A stretch of 34,465 bases of DNA from Karstenula rhodostoma CBS 690.94. Its lineage: Eukaryota > Ascomycota > Dothideomycetes > Pleosporales > Didymosphaeriaceae. Under the pieces are notes generated by a model. It saw nothing but the letters and a program-made list of their open reading frames with translations, was not told the origin of the DNA and made no database searches. The position numbers and the translations under genes are program-made. The stretch is from the NCBI GenBank assembly GCA_010093485.1, contig MU001496.1, forward strand, positions 891,857 to 926,321, given 5' to 3'. The stretch's first letter is position 1. Each line of letters begins with the position of its first letter. Below, one piece after another: positions 10,501 to 20,091 of this stretch.

Positions 10501-12650
10501 CTTTTTTCTAACTTATTCTACTAAACTATTAGTTTTATATATATAAGGTAGTAAAGGGTTAATTATAATTCCTTCTTTAATTACCTATTCCTTATATTAT
10601 AATATCCCTTACTATAGAAGTATTATTATATTATTATTTTACTAAATTTATATAATTTAGAGCTAGTACTTATTTTTTATAAAGGTTAATAGGCGTTTTA
10701 TTAATTATAGAATCTCTAAAAGTATCTTCCCTTATAGATTAAAATTATAGAACTTCTTACTAAATTCTTTCTTTATTATAAAAATCTAGGATTTAAGTAT
10801 TTACCCTTACTTTATATTAAATAGGTCTTATATAATATAGTAGAATAGATATAGTAAATACTTATATAGTTATTATAAAATTACCTTATTTATATATATA
10901 ACTATATAATACTTATATTCTTATTATTATATTTCTTTAATTAATATATTATATATACTAGAAACTAGAGCTTATAAAGCCTTTTTTCTAAAGTATTCTA
11001 ATTACTTATACTATAGTTCTTTACTATCTAAGTAAGAGATATTCTCTCTTAATAGTTTAGATAGTTAAATTATATTTATAATAGTAGGATAAGAGTATAT
11101 AGACTTATATTTAAAGAAAATAAGGTTATACTTATACTATAGGTCTACTATTATAATACTTTATTTAATTATTCTAATCCTTAAGATATTATCTAAGCTA
11201 AAATACTAAATACTAATTTTCTTAAGTTAAGCTTCTAAGATAATATTTATATAAAAGTTTTTAACTATTTTTATATTTTTAAATAGTAGATTCTCTAATT
11301 ATTTCCTATTCTTACTATAAAAAATATTCTTAATTAAATAATTTCTTATTTTTAAAATAGGTAGAATTTAAGTTCCTATTTTAACTTAGTCTTCTATAGT
11401 TACTTTCTTAAAAGAACTAGTAACTAAAAGGTTTTAATTATTAATAAAATAAATAGTAATTATACTATTTAGAATTATACTCTTAGAAAGTAGGTAAAAA
11501 TTCTATATTATATTATAAATTCTATTCTTAGAGATTTTACTTAAAAGGTTAATTAGATTAATAAGAACTACTATAATACTACTAGAATAATTAATAATAA
11601 ACTACTTTTTATTACTTATTTTCTAATTAATACTATTAATTTTAGTCTATAACTTTAACTATTATAAAAGCTTTAGATAGTTTAAAATCTTATTTTACTT
11701 TTTATTAGAAAGGTTAAATACTTAGAATCTATTAATTAGAGTACTAGTAATAGCTATCTATAAGTATTAGTATTTAATTAATTACTATTTATATTAGGTA
11801 TTCTTATAGGGGTAGTTAAAATAATTATTATTCTATATATTATTAGATAATTCCCTATTAGACTTAGTAGTCTAACTACTAAATATTATATAAATACTAG
11901 TCCTTTTATAATTAAAATAGAGTAATTATTCCTAAATTAGTATTAAAAATATCTTTCTAATCTTAGAAAGTATTATTATAGACCTTCTAAGTATCTTATT
12001 AAGTAGGATTTATTACTTAATTAAGTAGGACTACTTAGGGGTAATCTTCTTACCTAAAACTTTAAAGAAATTATAGGTTATAAGTACTCCTTTAGTTTTT
12101 TTAACTAAGTATATAATTATTTTATAGTAAAGAAACTACTATTTTTTAAATTAAATTTTTAGGTTCTACTATTTACTCTTTACTTTATTAAGATAAGTAT
12201 AATACTATACTTAAATAAGGTTTTTAATTACTTCTTTAGTAGATACTAAATTATTCTTTAGTATATAAAGTAGATATTATAAGGTAGATTTATTATCTTT
12301 AACTATATTAATTATTACTAGAGTAAAGAGATCTTAGAAGATAGTAGTATAAACCTAGTTTTAGAGATTTTATAGCTTAGAATAGTATATTTACTAGTTA
12401 GAGACTATAGTATAATATTCTATAATCCTTAAAATATAACTTTTTTTATTCTTTTTATATAATTTAAGTTCCTACTTATAATCTTTAAAGTTATTTAAAG
12501 TAACTAGTTAGTATAGTTCTTTTAAAATAACTAGTTAAATAGGGTAATTATTCTTAATTAAGGGGACTATTAGACTATCTAGATTAATTTTAGACTAGAT
12601 ACTTTTAGAGTTTACTTAGAAATATAAGCTTATAAACTAATAAGGCTAGC
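7580..12650 (-). pseudogene. copia-1 gag-pol polyprotein relic (gag, integrase, RT, RNase H)
   Basis: Minus-strand translation reads through many TAA/TAG stops. A gag-like N-terminal segment lies near 12480-12620. The C-terminal integrase core near 10510-10560 reads NPLLPYIYKTNSLVE, matching the copia PPYTxExNGxxER motif, with the catalytic Glu now Lys as GAA-to-AAA RIP would give. The RT active site at 8569-8580 reads YIDN in place of YVDD, followed by KxFLGxxxxRD-like and TP-containing copia sequence down to 8340. RNase H at about 7690-8000 shows LTxExEFLxL and a decayed RHVDIQ region. The frame ends near 7580. All key replacements are G-to-A or C-to-T. Zinc-knuckle and protease motifs were not located. 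Confidence 0.85.
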
Positions 12651-12816
12651 TTATTTAATTAATAAGCTAGGTTTAAGTAACTAGAATAATTAAATTACTT
12701 ATAGCTTTATTAAATAAAGAAGGCTTTTAGTATAATAGGAGAACCTAAGAGGGTATATTTAAATAGTAAAATATATAGAGAGAATTATCTTATATTCTAA
12801 GTACTAGACTTATAAC

Positions 12817-13022
12817 TATAGTAGAGAAAAGGAGTTTAAATATCCCTTTATTTAGGGAGTAAATTAATTAGATTACTATATAAGAAAAGATTATTAGAAA
12901 GGCTAGTTATATACTATACTTATCCTAAATTAGTTTAGTACTTAGGTTAAGGTACCCCTTATTATAGCTAATTAGAGCTCTATAAACCCTAATATTACTA
13001 AGTATTATTTATATTCTTAATA
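12817..13022 (-). repeat. copia-1 5' LTR (206 bp)
   Basis: The right-hand LTR is the 5' LTR because the element reads on the minus strand. The adjacent internal bases on the minus strand, gttataagtctagtacttag, occupy the primer-binding-site position, but I cannot match them to a tRNA with confidence. The LTR holds the tatccctttatttaggga palindrome-like segment shared by all four LTR copies here. Confidence 0.9.
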
Positions 13023-13250
13023 TATTACTATATTATATAATATATATAGGTAGATTAATACTTAGTTAATTAAATCTAATACTATAGGTACCTTTTTTTC
13101 TCTCTTATTATAAATAGTACTATCCTTTAGAGCTATTTAATAAAACTATATAGTACTTCTAGATATTTCTTTATTACTAGATAGTTATAATAGTAACTTT
13201 ATATTAAAAAAAAAATAAAAAAAAATAAGCTATAAGCTATAAGCTATAAG

Positions 13251-13500
13251 TATTCTACTAGTATTATATAATATTATAGTATTATAGTATAGTATTATAT
13301 ATTATAATATTATATAATACTTATATAGGTTAATACTTAGTTAATTAAGCCTAGTACTATAGGTGCTCTTTCTTCTTTCTCTTTTATTATAAATAGTACT
13401 ATCTTTTAGAGCTATTTAATAGATCTATATAGTATCTCTAGATATTTCTTTATTACTAGGTAGTTACAATAGCAGCTTTATATTAAAAAAAAAAAAAAAA
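13251..13500 (+). mobile_element. Family A copy A5, 5'-truncated, running into the assembly gap
   Basis: It starts inside the octamer region (tattctactagtattatat) and carries the family 3' end, with gcctagtactataggtgctc near 13350, up to a poly(A) run at 13485-13500 that ends at the N gap. It lies in A1 just after the A4 TSD. Its right TSD would be in or after the gap. It keeps a few CA pairs (near 13467) and is less mutated than A4. Confidence 0.7.
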
Positions 13501-13510
13501 NNNNNNNNNN
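13501..13510. other. Assembly gap (10 N)
   Basis: Ten N follow directly after a poly(A) run, so the assembly probably broke in the homopolymer. The true gap length is unknown. Confidence 0.95.
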
Positions 13511-13744
13511 GTTAGTTATATATTATATAATTATATAAATTATTATAATTAATTAATTATTCTAAGTCTAGCTAAGATATACCCTTAAATAGTACCTTAG
13601 TACCCTATCCTAGTTTTAATAGTATAAAATATTCTAGCCTCTTCTTTTTATACTTACTACCTATTACTACTAGTAGTTACTATAACTTACTATAATAGTA
13701 AGTATACTATACTATAGGTAATAATATATATATATAATCTAATA
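13511..13744. other. Unassigned AT-rich sequence after the gap
   Basis: This holds no recognisable gene or family A sequence, although it lies where the 5' part of A1 should be. A tandem of ta near 13720 and an imperfect inverted repeat, ttactataatagtaagtata, near 13690 are the only structures seen. It may be a separate insertion whose left end is in the gap. Confidence 0.4.
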
Positions 13745-13795
13745 ATACTATATAGTTCTATAGGCCTAGATTAGGATCTAGACTAGTACTATTAC

Positions 13796-14049
13796 TTAAA
13801 AAAATAAATAATAACCTAAGCCTTAAAATTAAAAATAGAACTAATAAGAATAATAGCTAGTTTAAAGTTTTATATAAGTTTCTAAATAATATATATAAGC
13901 CTTAGCTATTAGTATAAATAGATAAGGAAAAAGAAATAAAAAAAAAAGAAATAAAATTATTTCTAAATAAAAAATTATATAAAGTAGCTAAAAGAAAGGA
14001 ATAGCCCCCCTATTATAAAAATACTAATAGCTATAATAATATTTAGAGT

Positions 14050-14051
<2 letters not shown>
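13796..14051 (+). pseudogene. Relic coding segment, Lys/Glu-rich C-terminus, unidentified
   Basis: After the A1 TSD one plus-strand frame (from ctt aaa aaa ata aat near 13794) reads for about 85 codons with only TAG/TAA stops of the RIP type. It is rich in Lys, Asn and Glu and includes KEKEIKKKEIKLFL, then a basic KVAKRKE stretch and PPYYKNTNSYNNI. The frame stays open across the rejoined TSD into 1700-1742. A basic segment followed by an acidic-type tail fits the C-terminal end of a transposon protein, but I cannot name a family. It is cut by A6 at 14052. Confidence 0.4.
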
Positions 14052-14090
<39 letters not shown>

Positions 14091-14743
14091 GCTACTATTA
14101 TAACTATCTAGTAATAAAGAAATATCTAGAGATTCTATATAAATCTATTAAATAGTTCTAAGGAATAGTATTATTTATAATAAAAGAGAAAGAAGAAAGA
14201 GTACCTATACTACTAGACTTAATTAACTAAGTATTAACCTATATAAGTATTATATAATATTATAATATATAATATTATACTATAATACTATAATACTATA
14301 TAATACTAGTAGGGTAGTATACTTTTTATTTACTAATACCTAATATATAATTATAGAGAAGTTATAAAATATTAAAAATATTATATATTAATAATATTAT
14401 AATTTAAAAAAGAATATAAAAAAGAGGTTACCTATTAGTAGTAAGTAACTTATAGTACTATATATAAAGGCTAGCTTTTATAAGAAAAAATCTATACTAT
14501 ATTTTACTATATTAAAATAGCTAATAATAAGTAAATAATTATTAGTAATAAATATAATCTTATATATACTAGTAGTAATACTAATTCTATATATATTATA
14601 AATTTAAATAATATAGACCTTTATAAGATTAAGTATATCTTTTAGTAAGTTAATCTTTATTAGTATAATTAATCTAGTATATAGATTTTATAAGTTATAA
14701 CTATAGACTATATAATTATAGAGATTATTAGTAAGTTTCTTAT

Positions 14744-14785
14744 CTAGCCTAGATCCTAATCTAGGCCTATAGGACTATATAGTAT
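14744..14785 (+). other. 5' terminal palindromes of family A
   Basis: The 5' end holds three adjacent inverted repeats: cctagat-ccta-atctagg, then cctatagg, then actatatagt. The same arrangement is seen at the 5' ends of A1 (13745-13782), A2 (3770-3806), A4 (4556-4595), A8 (17378-17411) and A9 (25811-25847), with RIP changes. Before RIP the first stem was probably longer, beginning ggcc. Conservation at the very 5' end suggests a folded RNA end or a protein-binding site. I see no hammerhead or other known ribozyme core. Confidence 0.6.
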
Positions 14786-14910
14786 ATTTATAATAAGAGA
14801 GATACCTTTTTATCCTTCTTTAATACTTATTTTATATATTTTTACACTTTTTTAATTATTAGTGTAATACTAACTATTATTTAAATACTAACTCTCCTAC
14901 TTACTTATAC

Positions 14911-17413
14911 TTTTTTTTTTTTTTAATATAAAGTTACTATTATAACTATCTAGTAATAAGAAAATATCTAAAAGTACTATATAGTTCTATTAAATAGCTC
15001 TAAAGGATTATACTATTTATAATAAAAGAGAAAGAAGGGTACCTATAGTACTAGATTTAATTAACTAAGTATTAACCTACCTATATATATTATATAATAT
15101 AGTAATACTATAATACTATAATACTATATAATACTAGTAGGGTAGTATACTTCTTATTTACTAATACCTAATATATAATTATAGAGAAGTTATAAAATAT
15201 TAAAAATATTATAAAATATTAATAATATTATAATTTAAAAAAGAATATAAAAGAGAGGTTACTTACTAGTAATAAGTAACTTATAATATTATATATAAAA
15301 GCTAGCTCTTATAGAAAGAGACCTATATTATATTCTATTTTATTAAAATAGTTAATAATAATAAGTAACTAATTCTTAGTAATAAATATAATATAGTATA
15401 TATTAGTTAAGTCTATTAGTAACTTAGATATATTTAACTATATATATTATAAAATTTAATATATTATCTAGTAAGTTAACCTCTATTAGTATAATAATTA
15501 ATTTAGTATATAAATATTATAAGTTATAGCTATAGACTATATAATTATAGAGTCTATTAGTAAGTTTCTTATATATATATATAGTATTACTAATATAATA
15601 TTACTAACCTAGACTATATAGGAATAATACTATAATAGTTAGCTAAGAATAAAGACTTTATATATAAATAATAAGAGATAATTATAATAGTTCTTAAAAG
15701 CTAAAAGGAGCTAGACTTTATAGTAAAAGTAAATATAATTAAGTAGTTAGAAAAGCCTATATAGTTAATAAATATAGAGGTAATAGTAGCTACCCTATAA
15801 TAGGTAAAGTAAGAAGTAGTAAGTAATATTAATAGTAATAATAAATAGGTAATAATAGGTAGGTAATATTAATATTAATAGTAATAGAATAATAGGCTAG
15901 TATTAGTTAGTTACCTTTTTATTTATTTATTTAGAATCCTTATTTAGTTAAGTTAAGTTTATTTAATTACTGTCTTTCCCTAGAACTAGTTAAGGTCTAT
16001 TAAAAGCTACTAATTATAGCTAGATACTAGTTAACTATATTATAATCCTTATTACCTTATTCTACTATTAACGTGATACTAAGCTCCTATACTTAGTATT
16101 TTATAATTAAATATTATATACCCCTATTACTATTATTAAATACTAATTTTATATAACTACTATTTCTATTCTTTATTCTTTATTTTTTACCCTTTATATA
16201 TCGCCCTATAGGCTCTATACTTAGGACTTAAGATAGGACTTAAGACTTTTTTATTAATACTATTACTATTACTATTACCTTTACCTATATATTTACTATA
16301 CTATATAGAACCTCTTATATCTAGTAGATACTTACCTTATTACCTATTATCTCTACTATAAACTTCTTATTCTCTTTAGTTACCTCCCCCTCCCTTTTAT
16401 TATAATAGGTTTTAATTTCCTATAGCTTTTATTATATATATACTAGATATTATTATTATATTATTACCCTCTTTAGTTTTATAATAGCTAACTAAGCTAT
16501 ATAATTTAGCTTAAATACTCTACTAATATCTATATATACTAGGTTCTTATTAATTTTAACTTTAACTTTATTATAAATTCTTTAGGTATTCTTATTATTA
16601 TTATTATTATACTAGGATTTAATTATAGAATAGATATATTTAGAGTATTACTAAGTATCCTAAATAGCTCTATTACTATTTAGAGATATAGTAGAGAATA
16701 CCTATATAGCCTTATTATTATTATTATTAGTTTTAGTTAAATTAATCCTAAGGACTAGATATTATATTAGTATACCTATATTATATAAGTATCGCGTTAT
16801 TAAGGAGGATTTATAGTATACTAATAATAGCTATTTTATATATATACTATTAATAACTAATAAAGTATAGAATAGAGGAAGTAATATAGATAGTAGTATC
16901 TATCTATATATATTTTTCTCTAGTCTTAATAAGAACTATTCTTTTTATCTATTAATAACTCTCTATTATTAGAATTTTTATATATTAGTAGGTATATACT
17001 AAGTCTATTTTAGCTAGCTTAGTACTATACCCTTTTTAGTTAGCCTATATATAGATATTAAGTATACCTTAGCTACTTTTTTAGTCCCCTTTTATTTATA
17101 TATTAGTAAAGTATAACGTGCCTTTTTATCCCCCCTACTTTATTAAGTTACTCTACCTTATAATAAATCTCTATAATATAGGATAATATACTAAACTATA
17201 AGCTATAAGCTATAAGCTATAAATAAAAGTTAACAATATTAGTAAGTATAAGTAAGTAGAAGAGTTAGTATTTAAATAATTATTAGTTAGTATTATACTA
17301 ATAATTAAAAAAGTATAAAAATATATAAAATAAATATTAAAAAAGAATAAAAAGCTCTCTTCTATTATAAGTATACTATATAGTTCTATAGGCCTAGATT
17401 AGAATCTAGACTA
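14911..17413 (-). mobile_element. Family A copy A8, full length, nested in A7 and host of the D element
   Basis: Poly T at 14911-14924 and a 5' hairpin end near 17411. The 9-bp TSD tacttatac is at 14902-14910 and 17414-17422. Its own sequence is 14911-15894 and 17189-17413, about 1.2 kb; the D element occupies the rest. A7 sequence resumes directly after the TSD. It contains the heptamer array near 17200-17222 and taatattaatag arrays near 15830-15885. No coding frame is seen. Confidence 0.75.
15895..17178 (+). mobile_element. D element: 1.28-kb retroposon, longest D/C-family copy, nested in A8
   Basis: It is flanked by a 10-bp TSD, tagaataata at 15885-15894 and taggataata at 17179-17188. Its last ~125 bp (from about 17055) match the short copies at 6511-6632 and 5243-5349, with differences that are mostly C-to-T and G-to-A. 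It lacks poly(A) and ends ctctataata. One plus-strand frame around 16510-16790 is fairly open (it reads ILGFNYRIDIFRVLLSILN) but resembles nothing I can name. A CG-containing spot, tatcgcgtta, lies at 16791-16800. It is either a 5'-truncated LINE lacking poly(A) or a large non-autonomous retroposon. Confidence 0.6.
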
Positions 17414-18307
17414 TACTTATACTTATTAATATCCTTAATTTTTACTTATAGCTTATAGCTTATAGCTCTATATATTACCTTATTACTATTACTATTATTA
17501 TTAATACTACTTACCTATTATTAGTATTAATATTATCTATCTATTATTACTATTAATATTATCTACTTATTATTACTATTAATATTATCTATTACTTTTT
17601 ACTTTACTTACTACTATAGAGTAGCTATTACCTACTTTATATTTCTTAACTATATAAGTTACTTTAACTTAATTATAATTATTTTTACTATAAAGTCTAG
17701 CTCCTTTTAGCCCTTAAAAACTATTATAATTATCTTTTACTATTTAGTAGTAAAGTTCCTATTTTTAGTTAATTACTATAAAAGTAATCTTAGTAAGCCT
17801 TAGATTAGTAATACTATATATATATATATATAAGAAACTTACTAATAGACTCTATAATTATATAGTCTATAATTATAACTTATAGTATCTATATACTAGA
17901 TTAATTATTATACTAATAGAAATTAACTTAATAGAGAATATATTTAACTTTATAGAAGTCTATATTATTTAGATTTATACTATATATAGAATTAGTACTA
18001 TTACTAGTATATATAAAGTTATATTTATTACTAATAATTAGTTACTTATTATTAGCTATTTTAATAGAGATATAGTATAGGTTTCTTTCTATAAAAGCTA
18101 GCCTTTATATATAATACTATAAATTACTTATTAATAGTAGGTAACCTCTCTTTTATATTTTTTTTTAAATTATAATATTATTAATATATAATATCTTTAA
18201 TATTTTATAATATTCTTAATATTTTATAACTTCTCTATAATTATATATTAGATATTAGTAAATAAGGAGTATACTATCCTATTAGTATTATATAATATTA
18301 TAGTATT

Positions 18308-18514
18308 TATAATGGAGAAAAAGGAGCTCGAATATCCCTTTATTTAGGGAGCGAATTAATTAGATTACTATATAAGAAAAGATTGCTAGAAAGGCTAGTT
18401 ATATACTATACTTGTCCTGAATTAGTTTAGTACTTAGGTTAAGGCACCCCTTATCGTGGCTAATTGGAGCTCTATAAACCCTAATATTACTAAGTATTAT
18501 TTATATTCTTAATA
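18308..18514 (-). repeat. copia-2 3' LTR (207 bp)
   Basis: It starts tataatggagaaaaaggagc and ends ttcttaata. It keeps gattgctag, cttgtcctga and cgtggct, which are lost or altered in the other three LTRs, so it is closest to the unmutated LTR. Its first bases, ta for tg, still show RIP. Confidence 0.9.
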
Positions 18515-18559
18515 TACCCCCTAGGTAAACAGTACTTATTATTTATCTACTAGTAGAAT

Positions 18560-20000
18560 TTAATTATTTAGATTAGCTTCCCTTTAGAAATATATAGCTT
18601 AGACTATAATTTCCTACTTATATTATACTATTATTAGCGTTATAATACTAATTAGTTAAAGTAAAAATCTTTTAGTACTTAGTATAGTACTTATAAATAG
18701 TAGTAGCCTTATAACTAAATATAGTAAGTAATAGTAAATAAGGTAAGTAATTATTATATAGTATAAACTAGTAAAGGTAGGTAGAATAAGAAGGTATCTT
18801 TTATACCTTTTAAACTTCCCTTCTTTATCCCTATTATTCTATTTTACAGTATATTTTTATTTTTTACTTTTTAATACTCTACTTATACCTTTTAGATAGC
18901 TAATAACGCTACTAAAGCTTATACTACTAAAGCGCTTAAATAAGAATAGAAACTTAAAGCTAAATAAATAGCTACTATTAAAAGATTTACTATAACTCCT
19001 TAAATAACTTATTATAGTTACCTTCCTACTTAGTCTACTTTCTATACTCCTAGCTAAGCTCCTCTAATAGTGTTACGCACTCCCCTAACTATAAAAGAAG
19101 AGTATATTAGGGCTATCTAGCCTATAAGCTACCTTAGCTATTTAATAAGTACCTTAAGTAGTAGGTTAGATAGCCTCTACTATAATATTATAAACTAGTA
19201 GACTAGGTACTACTTTTATTATTATATATACTTATATAAACTAATATAAGCTAGATTCTCTATTTATCTAGTTAAGCTTTACTAATTATTATAGTCTACT
19301 ATTTCTAGCTATATACACAATATACTTTATCCTATTCTATAATAATCTAAACTCTAATATAAGCTTTTTTTATCTTCCTTATTACTTAGATTTTTACTAA
19401 CTATATATAGGCTCGCGAGGTTAATTATTTATAGTAGTATATTTAAGCTATACTAAAGGATTAGAATAAGGGTTAAGAGACCCTTTTTATACTTTTATAG
19501 AACCTCTACTTAATACTTAGCTCTTTTCCTACTCTCTCTACTTCTATCCCTACTTTACCTACTCCTATTCTACCTTTACCTACTTTTATCCTTACTCCTA
19601 TCCTTACTCCTTCTACTTCTATTCCTACTTCTACTATTTCTATCCCTACTCTATCTACCTTCTAACAGGTTTACCCTATAGATAGCTAAGAGGTAGGCTT
19701 ATAGGAGGCTATATATACTCCTAAATATAGTATACCTACTTCTTATAAGCGCTGCGCTTTATAATAGCTCTATAAGGTAGGCCTAAGTATTAGTTATTAT
19801 AGTATAGATTAGTAGTAGCCTAACTTTAATTACTCTAAGAAATATCTATATAGTTATAGTAGGTTTTTTAAAGCTAAGGAATCTCCTATTTATAGTTAGA
19901 GTAGCTTTAAATATAGGTATACTAGGTACTCTAATATATTAGAAGTATAGTAGTATACTTAGCTTTATAAGCTCTTTAATTAGATACTTAATATATTTAA
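18560..20000 (-). pseudogene. copia-2 ORF3-like region between pol and the 3' LTR
   Basis: On the minus strand one frame can be followed for about 470 codons from near 20000 to near 18560, with interruptions only by TAA/TAG, the stops RIP makes from Gln and Trp codons. Read through the stops it would be Gln-rich, with a hydrophobic/charged stretch LLLxLGECVTLLEELS near 19100-19060 and a low-complexity repeat at 19505-19665. I recognise no family. Gag, integrase, RT and RNase H are all accounted for upstream, so this is an additional cistron or a C-terminal extension after the pol stop near 20092. The other two frames were tested only at the hexamer repeat, so the coding call is moderate. Confidence 0.5.
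19505..19665. repeat. Degenerate hexanucleotide repeat within the copia-2 ORF3-like region
   Basis: The plus strand shows variants of cctact/cctatt/ctttac repeated for ~160 bp (minus strand gtagga/atagaa). In the long ORF3 frame it reads as VGIEVE-type repeats; another frame would give Arg-Ser-type repeats and the third Gln-rich repeats, so the true frame cannot be settled here. It is also present in copia-1 near 7015-7150. Confidence 0.65.
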
Positions 20001-20091
20001 ATAAGATAAATTTCTTTTATTTTTCCTTTATTTTTCTTTTATTCTCTAGTTAAAAAGTACTTTTTATAATTAAATCTAATAAATTTCTACT

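Larger units (their letters stand above)
5659..13022 (-). mobile_element. copia-1: complete RIP-degraded Ty1/copia LTR retrotransposon
   Basis: A 7.36-kb element on the minus strand with two LTRs (5659-5864 and 12817-13022) and a 5-bp TSD, tatta, at 5654-5658 and 13023-13027. Read on the minus strand, the order is 5' LTR, gag-like region, integrase, reverse transcriptase, RNase H, then ~1.7 kb of extra sequence and the 3' LTR. Integrase before RT is the Ty1/copia order. It is collinear with copia-2; the ~136-bp length difference is accounted for by the small insertion at 6511-6645. The LTRs begin ta instead of tg and end in ta, as RIP of the usual TG...CA ends would give. CA and TG are nearly eliminated throughout, so the element is dead. 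Confidence 0.9.
4555..13225 (+). mobile_element. Family A copy A4, full length, nested in A1, host of copia-1
   Basis: The 5' end lies near 4555 (tagtctagatcctaattta, a decayed terminal hairpin) and the poly(A) at 13206-13225. The TSD taagctataagctata is an exact 16-bp match at 4539-4554 and 13226-13241, and lies in the heptamer array of A1. Its own sequence is 4555-5242, 5362-5658 and 13028-13225, about 1.19 kb, interrupted by a small family D/C insertion at 5243-5349 and by copia-1. The tail contains a single T. No coding frame is recognised. It is strongly RIP-mutated, but a CG pair survives in ttcgcgactt near 5557, as in A3 near 2767. Confidence 0.75.
1752..13786 (-). mobile_element. Family A copy A1, the outer host of the left nested stack
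   Basis: This minus-strand poly(A) element has its tail at 1752-1772 (as poly T) and its 5' hairpin end at about 13745-13786. It is flanked by the 9-bp TSD tactattac at 1743-1751 and 13787-13795. Its own sequence survives as 1752-2057, 3821-4554, 13242-13250 and 13745-13786; everything between is younger insertions (A2, A4, A5). About 230 bases after the N gap (13511-13744) do not match the expected 5' part of the element and may be another insertion or lost sequence. No ORF is recognised. The shared TSD across 12 kb is the evidence that both ends belong to one copy. Confidence 0.6.

Noticed and set aside
5659..13022. Gypsy (Ty3) assignment from the YxDD motif
   Set aside because: Integrase lies upstream of RT on the coding strand, and the sequence after the RT motif and in RNase H follows the copia pattern.
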